A stretch of 64,000 nucleotides of DNA from Pirellulales bacterium (lineage in GTDB: Bacteria; Planctomycetota; Planctomycetia; Pirellulales; JACPPG01): assembly GCA_036499395.1 (NCBI GenBank), contig DASYDW010000002.1:1-64000 (forward strand). The letters run 5' to 3'. Shown here piece after piece: positions 42,586-50,756 of this stretch (the stretch's first letter is position 1; each line of letters starts with the position of its first letter). A model generated the notes under the pieces. The model was not told the origin of the DNA and did no database searches. It was given only the letters and a program-made list of their open reading frames with translations. Both the position numbers and the translations under genes were made by a program.

Positions 42586-42621
42586 CCCTCTCCCCTGTGG
42601 GGTAGAGGTTAGGTGAGGGGG
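42586..42621. repeat. CCCTCTCCCC palindrome, copy at 42.6 kb
   Basis: CCCTCTCCCC pairs with GGGTAGAGG around TGTG, followed by TTAGGTGAGGGG. It is one of two members between the convergent methyltransferase and sirtuin genes, where it may end transcription. Family members also occur at 19.56, 42.67 and 43.61 kb. Confidence 0.6.
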
Positions 42622-42667
42622 TTCTTCTACGGGCGTCGCGTTTGAGTTGACGATCAGTTGTTGCGCG

Positions 42668-42705
42668 CCCTCACCCTGCCTTCTCCCGGAGGGAGAAGGG
42701 TTAGG
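42668..42705. repeat. CCCTCACCC-CTTCTCCC palindrome, copy at 42.7 kb
   Basis: CTTCTCCC/GGGAGAAG form a short perfect stem around GGA, with outer CCCTCACCC and GGTTAGG partially pairing. It matches the copy at 43605-43635 in its outer half. It lies about 60 bases beyond the stop of the sirtuin gene on the minus strand. Confidence 0.6.
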
Positions 42706-42763
42706 ACGCTGCGAGGCGAACTCGTGGTGCAGGCGACTCTTGTCATTGCCGATCGAGCGCTCG

Positions 42764-43507
42764 CTATAGTAGCCGGTCGATCTCGCTTAGTGCCTGACCG
42801 ATCGATTCGTGCAGGACCAGGTCCGCCAGATCGTCGAGCGGCGTCGGATCGCGATTGATGATCGCCAGCTTTGCGCCGTGTTGCTTCGCTATGCGCGGGA
42901 TGCTGGCCGCTGGTTCGACGACCAGGGACGAGCCGAGCGCCAGCAGGACATCGGCCTGTCGCGCCAGTTGAAACGCGTTCTGCATCACGGTCGGCGGCAG
43001 CGCCTGGCCGAACGAGACCGTGGCATGTTTCAACCGGTCACCGTGACAGGCAGGGCAGGGGGGGACGCGATCGGTGCGACGAAATTCCTCGACCAGCGGA
43101 TCGACGGCGAAGCGCTCGCGGCAGTCCTGGCATTCGATCATCATCGCCGTGCCGTGCAGCTCCAGCACTTGGCGGCTGCCAGCGCGCTGATGCAACTCGT
43201 CGATGTTCTGCGTAATTACGCCCACCAGGCGCCCTTGCTGCTCCCAATGGGCGAGCGCCTTGTGACCGGCGTTGGGTTGCGCGTCGCGAAACTCGAGTTG
43301 GCCGGCGGCCTTTTGCTGCCAGTATTCATGCCGTGCTTCGGCGCTTTCCATGAACTCCTGATACATGATCATGCGAAAGCGGGTCCAGATTCCGCCCGGC
43401 GAGCGGAAGTCGGGGATACCGCTCTCGGTGCTGATGCCGGCGCCGGTGAAGGCCACGGCCGTTCGCGCGGTGGATAACCAATCGGCAATCTGTTCGTGCG
43501 GGTTCAT
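42764..43507 (-). CDS. Sir2-family NAD-dependent protein deacylase
   Basis: A 247-residue sirtuin. The NAD-binding FTGAGISTESGIPDFRSPGG, the catalytic region TQNIDELHQRAG and LHG, and the zinc pairs CQDC and CPAC are all present. It has the shape of bacterial CobB-type class III enzymes, which remove acetyl or longer acyl groups from lysine. ATG 43507 is the conserved-looking start; the upstream frame to 43711 runs through repeat DNA. No acyl-CoA synthetase lies nearby. Confidence 0.92.
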   Translation of the reverse strand: MNPHEQIADWLSTARTAVAFTGAGISTESGIPDFRSPGGIWTRFRMIMYQEFMESAEARHEYWQQKAAGQLEFRDAQPNAGHKALAHWEQQGRLVGVITQNIDELHQRAGSRQVLELHGTAMMIECQDCRERFAVDPLVEEFRRTDRVPPCPACHGDRLKHATVSFGQALPPTVMQNAFQLARQADVLLALGSSLVVEPAASIPRIAKQHGAKLAIINRDPTPLDDLADLVLHESIGQALSEIDRLL

Positions 43508-43539
43508 TGGATGCAAGTCGACAGAGAGTGGCCGTTTTA

Positions 43540-43604
43540 TAGGGTGCGCTATGCGCACCATTAGAACCGAATTGGGATTCTGGTGCGCACAGCGCACCCT
43601 ACGG
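43540..43604. repeat. GTAGGGTGC-type inverted repeat pair, copy E
   Basis: The left arm 43540-43559 (TAGGGTGCGCTATGCGCACC) and right arm 43582-43604 are near reverse complements with a 22-base spacer starting ATTAGAACC. The total is about 65 bases and is the most intact compact copy in the window. Confidence 0.8.
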
Positions 43605-43635
43605 CCCTCACCCTGCCTCTCCCGAAGGGAGAGGG
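43605..43635. repeat. CCCTCACCC-CTCTCCC palindrome, copy at 43.6 kb
   Basis: CTCTCCC/GGGAGAG pair around GAA directly after copy E of the other family. The two families touch here, so either could have inserted next to the other, or they may be parts of one composite. Confidence 0.65.
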
Positions 43636-43881
43636 GGTCATCTTCGACTCTCCGCTGAAAATGATCGGACGGGGAGTTTTTTCGATTCGACGAATGATTT
43701 GCGGTCGTCACGAATTAATTACTACAATGAACAGTCGCCGTTTTACAGTAATGTAAGTGGTGTTTTATTTGTACATCGATCACGTTTCTTCCGCAGGATG
43801 AATAAACAATCGACGACGGCGCGGCGCGCGTTTCGACGAGAGACGCGGACCGGCGACCGCTGTGCAACAAGGGAGTAGACG

Positions 43882-45471
43882 TTGCAGATACAACATTTGG
43901 TGATGAGCGTGGCGACCGTCTTTGCGGCCTTGTTAGCGCAAGCGTGCTGTATCAGCGCGGCCTGCGCGGAGGGTGATCTTTCGGAAATTGCCGCGAAGGG
44001 GAGCGCAAGTGCGCGGTGGCTGCGCACCATCGACTGCACATTCGAAAGCGAGGGCGGGTACTTTCATCATTACTTGCACGATGGCGAGAAATACCGCATC
44101 GAGTATTGGAAGAAGGGAACGTTCGGTCAGCCTGACCAGCGTCCCGCATTGCTGTTTGCGTACGATGGGGACAATCATTACCGCACAAATGGCCGCGTTA
44201 TCAAAATAGCGGTCCCGGAACCCCGGCCGATTCCCATCGCAGCGAATCCTCTCTTCTTGATGTACGAATGGCTATTCTTCGCGAATGATAATTACACCTG
44301 GGCGACGGTGCGCGACCTGGACGCCTGGATGAATGCGTTTGCGCACGCGCAGGTCGTCGGCGACGAAGAGGCGGCCGGAGTTCCTTGTCGCAAGGTAGAT
44401 GTTGATTTCGAGAAAGGACGTGTCACCGTTTGGTTCGCTGTTGAACTCGGATGCACTCCCATGAAATGGACGTCGGTACTACGTGACACAGGGGAGCCGC
44501 TGTCGGATGCCATTGTCATGCGGTATCGAACAGTCGATACGTCGGTCGGTCGTATTGCCTTGCCGCTGTCAACGAGCTCTCGGCATGCCTACAACGCCGC
44601 CATCGACGAGGCGAGCCTGCGATTGAATGAGCAGATTGATCCGGCCCTGTTTGCGCCGGCCATTCCCGCGGAAGAGCCGCTGGCCAAAGCGGTCCCACTC
44701 GTTTGCCGTGACGCGAAGTTGAACGCGATGCGTGCTCTGGTCGTGCTGGAAGGTGACAAAACAAAGAGCACGGTCGATCTCGCGTCGCGACTGCTCGATA
44801 CCGACGACACGCCCGACGCACGAGCATATCGGCCCCTCTCAGTGTCGGTTGCCCGACAGGCGAAGGAAGTGGCCACGATCGCAGCATGGAAGTGGCCCCA
44901 CGCTGAAGCGGGAGAAGTTGTGCTGTTGGTGTTAGATGATGCGGCACAGATCGTGGCCAATCAGCGACTCAAGTCCGAGCAATCAGACGCGGCATACGCC
45001 GAAGGACAGCGATTTCTCAGCATGCATCGACCAGCGCCGCGAGACGCGCAAGAGCTCTTAACCGCGGCGCGGGACGAGGCCAGGGCCGGTGGCAGGCGGT
45101 TGTGGGTTGTCGACTGCGGGCCGCGTTGCGGCAGTTGCTTCCGGCTGACTCGCTGGATGGATGATCAGCGTGCCGTGCTGGAGAAGGATTACGTGCTTGT
45201 GAAGGTGATGGGAAGCGTCGACAAGAATTATAAAGTGGTCAGGCCTCTTCTGCCGGGCTCACAATCGCAGGGGATACCCTATCACGCGATCGTCGAGCCT
45301 GACGGGACGGTGCTTGTCACGAGCAAGGGGCCGAATGGCAACATTGGCATGCCGAGCGGCGCCGAGGGCATCCTTCACCTCAAGCACATGCTCGAACAGA
45401 CGGCGCAACGGATCACCGGCGACGACATCGCCACACTCGCAAAATCTCTCGAACCACAGCCGTCTAAGTAG
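43882..45471 (+). CDS. Exported protein with C-terminal thioredoxin-like domain
   Basis: A 529-residue exported protein. It has a signal peptide (TVFAALLAQACCISAACA), a ~240-residue N-terminal beta-rich region of unknown family, a linker, and a C-terminal thioredoxin-like domain (~residues 395-505) with the motif CGPRCGSC in place of the usual single CxxC. The C-x3-C-x2-C spacing suggests a redox or metal site. Start: TTG 43882 behind GGGAG six bases upstream; ATG 43903 is possible. Sampled composition is a little lower in G+C than its neighbours, but not sharply. Function unknown. Confidence 0.75.
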   Translation: MQIQHLVMSVATVFAALLAQACCISAACAEGDLSEIAAKGSASARWLRTIDCTFESEGGYFHHYLHDGEKYRIEYWKKGTFGQPDQRPALLFAYDGDNHYRTNGRVIKIAVPEPRPIPIAANPLFLMYEWLFFANDNYTWATVRDLDAWMNAFAHAQVVGDEEAAGVPCRKVDVDFEKGRVTVWFAVELGCTPMKWTSVLRDTGEPLSDAIVMRYRTVDTSVGRIALPLSTSSRHAYNAAIDEASLRLNEQIDPALFAPAIPAEEPLAKAVPLVCRDAKLNAMRALVVLEGDKTKSTVDLASRLLDTDDTPDARAYRPLSVSVARQAKEVATIAAWKWPHAEAGEVVLLVLDDAAQIVANQRLKSEQSDAAYAEGQRFLSMHRPAPRDAQELLTAARDEARAGGRRLWVVDCGPRCGSCFRLTRWMDDQRAVLEKDYVLVKVMGSVDKNYKVVRPLLPGSQSQGIPYHAIVEPDGTVLVTSKGPNGNIGMPSGAEGILHLKHMLEQTAQRITGDDIATLAKSLEPQPSK

Positions 45472-45491
45472 TTGTCCTGTCGCGCTTAGCA

Positions 45492-45532
45492 GGGCATGCT
45501 TATTCCGCTGGCGCGGAAAAAGCATGGTGCCC
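45492..45532. terminator. Long hairpin between convergent genes
   Basis: GGGCATGCTTATTCCGC (45492-45508) pairs largely with GCGCGGAA and AAGCATGGTGCCC (45511-45532). Both the plus-strand gene ending at 45471 and the minus-strand gene ending at 45549 run towards it, so it may end both. It also contains a decayed GTAGGGTGC-type arm (GGTGCCCGGCAACCTAC, 45526-45543). Confidence 0.55.
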
Positions 45533-45548
45533 GGCAACCTACTTTGGC

Positions 45549-47150
45549 CTACTTCTTCATCGCGACTGATGGTTCGATCGTGATGTCCGTGGCGCCCACG
45601 GCTATGTCTTGGACGCCTTGCACGAAGACGCGTACGTGACATTCGCCGCTCGCCGTGGCGGGCACGGCCAGGGTTGCGCGGAACTTGCCGTCGGCGCTCT
45701 TCGTCACTTGCGAGACGAGACGCGTGTCATTGGCTCGGGCGTAGGTGCGTTGATATTCCTCGCGCGCCGCGGCCGAGCTCTCGTACTTGGTGCGCGGGGT
45801 GGGGCGGAAGGTCAGCCGGTCGCGGCGGACGACCAGCTCGACTTCCACGTCGCCGTCGATGGGCGTGCTGCCTGAGATTTCGAGCGGCTCGCCTGAGCGG
45901 ATATTTTTCGGGGCTGTTATCTCGGCCGTGGCGGCGCGCGGCAGCTTCAGGAGTGGATCGCCGATCAGATTGAACAGCTCCAGATGCTCGGCTCGTTCCA
46001 AGGCCAGATCCACGCTGGCGGGGTTCAGCATTTTCGCGAGTGCATCGATCGTCTGGCTGCGCTCGTCGTCGCGCGGGCGCGAAATCATGGCTCGCTTGGC
46101 CGCGGCCAGCAGATCGCCCACCGTCATGCACTCCTCGGCGAAGTAGATGCGCAGCATTTCGGCCCCCAGCACGCTCATTGCGTAAGGCATCGTCACGCGC
46201 GAGCCGGCCAGAGCGGCCACAGGGCCATCCTTGGTGCGCAGTAACTCCTCGGCCAGGCAATCGTCGCGCTGATCGAATCCGCCAGTGCTGCAGCAGAGTA
46301 AGAGGGCAATCGGCGACCGCGCGCCGCATTGCAGCTTGCCGCAGTCGTCGGTGTTGAAGATGTGATGCTGGCCATCGGGAGTGCGGACGCGATCGACAGT
46401 GCGCGTGTGGCCGTGCCCCATGTAAACCCAGAACAGGCAACCCTCGTTGAAGCGATCGACCGTCGAGGCGTGAAACAATTGCGGGTCGGGGCAATACGGG
46501 CTGCGCCAACTGCCGTAGGTGACGCTGGTGGCGTAGGCCGGTGGAATGCCGTCGATCAACAGTCGCTTGGCGCTGGCTTCGATCGCGGCGTCAGCCAGCG
46601 CTCCGAAGCCGCCCAGGCCGGCCACGAGATTGATACGCCGCCGCCAGTTGCCGGGGGCCGGGCCGCGCTCGTAGGCAAGGATCTTGTCGATCATGGTGCG
46701 CAGATCCTCGGCCGAGTCGGCCGGCAGCCGACCAATCGCGACGTCGGGCAATTGATCGTCGTCCAGATCGGCATACCAGTTGTCGCCGGCGATCACCTTC
46801 TCGCCACCGAAGCGCATGATGACTTGCGACGGCACATAATGCGTCGGCACCGTGACCAGCGAGTTGGCCGATTGATTCTCGACCGGCGCATCGCCCACGA
46901 GCACGATATATCGCAAGGCGCCCTGCTTAGCGATCGCGCGAATTTGCTGGCGAAGACCATCGACCGAGTCAGGCTTGATGACCTGGCAATGATGTCCCTG
47001 CGACGCGCGCAATTCGAGCCACGGCGCGAGCGGCGAGCGAAAGGCTTCGGGGCAAATGACCAGCGTGTCAGGCGCGGCTTGCCTGGCGGTAGCTGCCTGC
47101 GCCGTGGGAGCGGCGGTAAGGAGCGCGAGAGCGAGCGAGACGGTGAGCAT
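45549..47150 (-). CDS. Secreted C25 (gingipain-type) cysteine peptidase
   Basis: A 533-residue exported protein matching the peptidase C25 fold. The signal peptide is TVSLALALLTAAPTAQA. The catalytic region runs ~residues 30-420, with WVYMGHGHTRTV (His) and IALLLCCSTGGF (Cys) as the expected dyad and DGQHHIFNTDD after the His. The C-terminal ~110 residues are an Ig-like domain. Some C25 proteins are surface proteases of the gingipain group; substrate preference cannot be read. A SUMF1-type protein gene lies 130 bases upstream. Confidence 0.82.
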   Translation of the reverse strand: MLTVSLALALLTAAPTAQAATARQAAPDTLVICPEAFRSPLAPWLELRASQGHHCQVIKPDSVDGLRQQIRAIAKQGALRYIVLVGDAPVENQSANSLVTVPTHYVPSQVIMRFGGEKVIAGDNWYADLDDDQLPDVAIGRLPADSAEDLRTMIDKILAYERGPAPGNWRRRINLVAGLGGFGALADAAIEASAKRLLIDGIPPAYATSVTYGSWRSPYCPDPQLFHASTVDRFNEGCLFWVYMGHGHTRTVDRVRTPDGQHHIFNTDDCGKLQCGARSPIALLLCCSTGGFDQRDDCLAEELLRTKDGPVAALAGSRVTMPYAMSVLGAEMLRIYFAEECMTVGDLLAAAKRAMISRPRDDERSQTIDALAKMLNPASVDLALERAEHLELFNLIGDPLLKLPRAATAEITAPKNIRSGEPLEISGSTPIDGDVEVELVVRRDRLTFRPTPRTKYESSAAAREEYQRTYARANDTRLVSQVTKSADGKFRATLAVPATASGECHVRVFVQGVQDIAVGATDITIEPSVAMKK

Positions 47151-47280
47151 GGTTCGTGATGCTGCCGAGCCGAGAGTTCTGCAGGAAACGTGAGACTCTG
47201 ACTTTAACGGGCCGCGGTGTGGCGGGGCAAGGTGATTACCTGCTGGCGGCGGTCAATGCTAGAGCGCCAGCGAATGATGA

Positions 47281-48066
47281 TTACGGCTCTTCGGCCAGCA
47301 CGCAGCGCAGACCGACCGCGTCATCCTTCAGGTCGCGCGGGGCGCGGCGGCGATAGCTGCTGGTCAGCCGATCGGCCGGATCTTTCCAACTTCCGCTGCG
47401 CAGGACGCCGACCTTGGCGTCGCCCGATTGCCAGGGGCTGCCATCGGCGGGCGCGTTGTCGTAGTTGTCGTGCCAGGTGTCGGCGCACCATTCCCACAGG
47501 TAACCATGCATGTCGTACAGCTTCCAGGCGTTGGGGCGTTTCGCGCCGACCGGCGGATCGTTGCCAGTCGCGTTGCCGGTGAACCAGGCGTAGTCGCCGA
47601 GTGCCGCCGGATCATCGCCGAACGAGTAGCGCGTGCGGGCGCCGGCCCGGGCTGCGTATTCCCATTCGGCTTCGCTGGGAAGGCGAATGACGTGTTTCGG
47701 CGTGATGAGTTTCGCGTCACGCAGGGCCCCGGTCGCGCGGCGGCAGAACTCCACGGCATCGACATAGCTGACCATCTCGACCGCGTTGCGTGCCCCTTTC
47801 CAGCGGCTGGGGTTTTCGCCCATCACGGCCTGCCACAAGTTCTGCGGTACTTCGTACGGCGCGATCGCGAAGGGGCGTGCGAGCTTGACGCGGTGCGCGG
47901 GACGCTCGGCGGACAGGCCATCGTCATCGCCCCTCTGATAGGCGGCCGGAAAATCCCCCTCGCCGGGCGTCAATTCAACGAACTCATCGCGAAACATTTT
48001 TAATAGTTCGAGCTTCGCGTTATCCGGCTCGGCTGTTACGAGCGCGACGAGTAACAGGGCGATCAT
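47281..48066 (-). CDS. SUMF1/FGE-sulfatase-type domain protein
   Basis: A 261-residue protein with a short N-terminal hydrophobic segment (MIALLLVALVTA), so probably exported. The formylglycine-generating-enzyme-like fold is shown by MGENPSRWKG, RLPSEAEWEYAARAG, GYLWEWCADTW and the late RSGSWKDP (RGGSW in most). The active-site cysteine pair of true FGE is not identifiable by eye, and many planctomycete relatives are binding or structural proteins. A role as a sulfatase activator is therefore unproven. It lies just upstream of the C25 peptidase gene on the same strand. Confidence 0.85.
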   Translation of the reverse strand: MIALLLVALVTAEPDNAKLELLKMFRDEFVELTPGEGDFPAAYQRGDDDGLSAERPAHRVKLARPFAIAPYEVPQNLWQAVMGENPSRWKGARNAVEMVSYVDAVEFCRRATGALRDAKLITPKHVIRLPSEAEWEYAARAGARTRYSFGDDPAALGDYAWFTGNATGNDPPVGAKRPNAWKLYDMHGYLWEWCADTWHDNYDNAPADGSPWQSGDAKVGVLRSGSWKDPADRLTSSYRRRAPRDLKDDAVGLRCVLAEEP

Positions 48067-48181
48067 GGGCGCGTGGTCCTCGTAGGGTGAGAGACCACGA
48101 TTCTAGTGCGCCGCCGCGCATAGATACAGCACGGCACTTTCGATGCGACGTCGAATCCCGATCTTGCCGAGAGGTCGGCGC

Positions 48182-49165
48182 TTAGCTGCCGGTCGTCAAG
48201 AAGTTGCCGTCGTGGAAGGCCGCGGCGATGGCCAGCGGGACTTGGGCTTCGGCCATGAGGACGTTCGCGCGATTCTCCGAGACTTTGGCCTTCATCTCTT
48301 GTTCGCGAGCGATGGCGAAGGCGCGGCGCTCTTCGGCTTTCGCGCGGGCCACGCGCGTGTCGGCCTCGGCCTGGTCGGCTTGCAGGCGGGCGCCGATGTT
48401 TTCGCCGACGTCGATATCGGCGATGTCGATCGAAACGATCTCGAACGCGGTTTGTGCGTCCAGCCCACGGGCCAGTACGGCCTTCGAGATCATGTCCGGA
48501 TTTTCCATCACGACCAGGTGGCTTTCGGCCGAGCCGATCGAGGTGATGATTCCTTCACCGACGCGCGCGATGACCGTTTCTTCGGTGGCGCCGCCGATCA
48601 ACTGCTTGATGTTTGTCCGCACCGTGACGCGGGCTCGGATTTGCAGCTCGACGCCGTTGCGGGCGATGGCGCTCAACGTCGACTTCTTCGATTTTTGCGG
48701 ATCGGGGCAGTCGATCACTTTCGGGCTCACGCTCGTCTGCACGGCGTCGAGCACGTCGCGGCCGGCCAGGTCGATGGCGGCGGCGCGATCGAAGTCGAGG
48801 TCGATGTCGGCACGATGCGCGGCAATGATCGCGCGGATCACGCCTGGCACATTGCCGCCGGCCAGGTAGTGGGCTTCGAGCCGCTGGGTGGTGATACCGG
48901 CCGCGGGATCGTTGCCGAGGCCCGCCTGCATGGCCATGATTTTCGATTGCACGATCGTGCGGGCGTTCACCTGACGAAAGCTCATCGCGACCAATCGCAG
49001 CATGCTGACCTGCGCGTTGGACATGTAGGCCTGAAACCACAGGTTGCCGTAGGTCGCGGCCATGATGAGGAACACGATCAGGATCAGTACCAACAGCACG
49101 GCCGTGACGGCCCAGGTGATCGAGTTCGGCACGGCGGCGGCAAGAAGAACTGTGGACGCGGTCAT
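48182..49165 (-). CDS. floA: Flotillin-like protein FloA
   Basis: A 327-residue membrane-microdomain scaffold. It has one N-terminal membrane segment ([22 protein letters not shown]), an SPFH/PHB-like region with [20 protein letters not shown], and a C-terminal coiled-coil stretch rich in EA repeats ([23 protein letters not shown]). It fits UPF0365/FloA in length and order. FloA organises membrane domains in Bacillus subtilis. The partner gene often found beside it (NfeD-type, yqeZ/yuaF) is not in this window. Confidence 0.93.
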   Translation of the reverse strand: MTASTVLLAAAVPNSITWAVTAVLLVLILIVFLIMAATYGNLWFQAYMSNAQVSMLRLVAMSFRQVNARTIVQSKIMAMQAGLGNDPAAGITTQRLEAHYLAGGNVPGVIRAIIAAHRADIDLDFDRAAAIDLAGRDVLDAVQTSVSPKVIDCPDPQKSKKSTLSAIARNGVELQIRARVTVRTNIKQLIGGATEETVIARVGEGIITSIGSAESHLVVMENPDMISKAVLARGLDAQTAFEIVSIDIADIDVGENIGARLQADQAEADTRVARAKAEERRAFAIAREQEMKAKVSENRANVLMAEAQVPLAIAAAFHDGNFLTTGS

Positions 49166-49660
49166 ATTCTTATCTGCTGGTGATTGTTGCGTTGGTGTTG
49201 ATCGACTTTGTCGGAACTGTTGGGCAAGCCAGTCGTCGCGTCCCGCCAGACCGGCGAGGGCCGCGGGGCGGCATTATCGCCAGAACCCCGGCTTCGATAG
49301 GATACGTTATTCTACGCGCGGGGGCGAATTCGAGGCGGCCGCCCGGGATTTCAAGCGGAGACGGGCGGGATTGGACACGGTTGGGATTAATCTGCGTCTG
49401 CGCGAGGACGCGAGCGCCTTTGGAATCGCCCCGAACGAATGAAGGGTTGGATAATGCCAGCCCCTAGGCACCCAAGACCCGCTGCCGCTGGTTGCAGTTT
49501 GGGCTGTCGCACTTAGTCAGGCAGCAGTCATCTTCGTTTGGTTAATCTCTTCCCGCGCTTGCGGTTTACAATGGGGCGATGGACGGGCATTAGCCACATC
49601 GTCGTTGCTGGCCCCGTTCCAGGCTGGCGACGACCAATTCGGGGCAGATTCAGTACTGGC
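49166..49660. other. Gap upstream of floA with half of a diverged repeat
   Basis: The gap separates divergent genes and holds both promoters. Positions ~49302-49382 resemble ~50396-50470 in order of words (TACGTTATT, CGAATTC, TTTCAAG, GACGGG), suggesting an old duplication. No small gene or RNA is evident. Confidence 0.5.
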
Positions 49661-50221
49661 ATGAAGAAAAGTTCGTCTTTACTTTTGATGCTCTGCATGT
49701 GCGTTGGATGCGCGCCGGATGGCTGCATTGCTCGCAGGTCGCAGAACTGGGACGAATACAAGGCGACCGTTCGTTCTGCCCGTGCGGTTCTTCCCATCGC
49801 AGTGCAGATGGAAGAAGTATTCCCGATCGCTGACCACTTCATCACGCACTTCGGCTTTGACAGCGGCCCGAAGATGTGGAACACCGAGGTTTTTTTTGGT
49901 GGCCGGTACACATTGACGATGCAGGTTGACGTCGAAATCGACTACAAAGCGAAAACGATTACGAAGGTGGTTGGGGAGCCAAAGTTTTACCTGCATGAAG
50001 TACAAAACATTCAGATTCTTCCAGACGGCCGTGCCTCGAGTTCGTACAATTCTCGTAACGAAAAGCGGTTTGGCTCCGCAGAATGGGAGAAGATCCGCCA
50101 AGCTAATGGAGAACTCTCGACCCTTGGACTGACAGCGAATACGGAAGCCGTTCAGCACTTCGATGAGTACGTTTCGCAGTGGCGGCGCGACCGTATCCGC
50201 GTCAGCCTCGTGGAGAAATGA
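49661..50221 (+). CDS. Predicted lipoprotein or secreted protein, unrecognised
   Basis: A 186-residue protein with a signal region ending LLMLCMCVGC, a lipobox-like sequence without the usual small residue at -3, and a soluble body (VSQWRRDRIRVSLVEK at the end). The middle (ITHFGFDSGPKMWNTEVFF) is beta-rich. Family unknown. ATG 49661 was chosen because the upstream frame (from 49538) is not protein-like. It lies alone. Confidence 0.65.
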   Translation: MKKSSSLLLMLCMCVGCAPDGCIARRSQNWDEYKATVRSARAVLPIAVQMEEVFPIADHFITHFGFDSGPKMWNTEVFFGGRYTLTMQVDVEIDYKAKTITKVVGEPKFYLHEVQNIQILPDGRASSSYNSRNEKRFGSAEWEKIRQANGELSTLGLTANTEAVQHFDEYVSQWRRDRIRVSLVEK

Positions 50222-50490
50222 CAGTGCCGGTGCAACGCTCCCATGCCCAAAGCGCCTTCCTGCTGCTCGCCGCCAGTTCCCGTCGATTGTTGACCGCTGA
50301 TCCCCCCGTACCGCGATACCGTGCTAGGCGGGAGTCAGCGGTATCAGACGGTACAAAACCCGAGGAACCAGGGCATGTCACGCGGGGTATTGCGTAACGT
50401 TATTATTCATGCGAGGGCGAATTCCGGGCGAGGATTCGCGAGTTCAAGCACGGACGGGTTGTCACACGCCGCCGGCTCCCGTCGTCCGAT

Positions 50491-50736
50491 CTAATCAACG
50501 CGCTCGAAAGCCGCGATGGCGGCGTTTACAGAATTGCTGGTGAGCAGGGCACGATCCTCTAGGTGGACGTGTACCGTTCCGTCGCGTCCCAGCGATCGCG
50601 CTGGTAGCCTGATGCAAATCTCGGAGAGCGCTTTAAGTCCGCCTCGCGTCGCGTAGATCGCAACGCCCTCGGCGCCGATGCGGAACTCCAACTCGCCGTC
50701 AGTGAACCGAGGGGCTTCCAACTCTAACTCCTTCAC
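50491..50736 (-). CDS. Small protein, tentative
   Basis: An 81-residue frame with coherent composition: KELELEAPRFTDGELEFRIG, GLKALSEICIRLP and VHVHLEDRALLTSNSVNAAIAA. The closing segment reminds me of small Imm32-type immunity proteins, but that is memory of a pattern and not evidence. GTG 50736 sits just beyond the stop of the PEP-CTERM gene at 50757. The open frame upstream overlaps that gene and is not protein-like. It could equally be a decayed remnant. Confidence 0.4.
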   Translation of the reverse strand: MKELELEAPRFTDGELEFRIGAEGVAIYATRGGLKALSEICIRLPARSLGRDGTVHVHLEDRALLTSNSVNAAIAAFERVD

Positions 50737-50756
50737 GAGGCCATTAGAAAACGCCG

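Larger units (their letters stand above)
43508..43881. other. Gap between divergent sirtuin and exported protein, with repeats
   Basis: This holds a complete GTAGGGTGC-type pair (43540-43604) joined directly to a CCCTCACCC palindrome (43605-43635), then an AT-rich stretch (43720-43790) that probably holds the promoter of the gene at 43882. No small gene found. Confidence 0.55.

Noticed and set aside
46329-47159. 276-codon plus-strand frame opposite the C25 peptidase
   Set aside because: Shadow of the peptidase gene; no start context or domain.
48143-49183. 346-codon plus-strand frame opposite floA
   Set aside because: Shadow of floA; the reverse-strand gene is a full-length FloA with correct domains.
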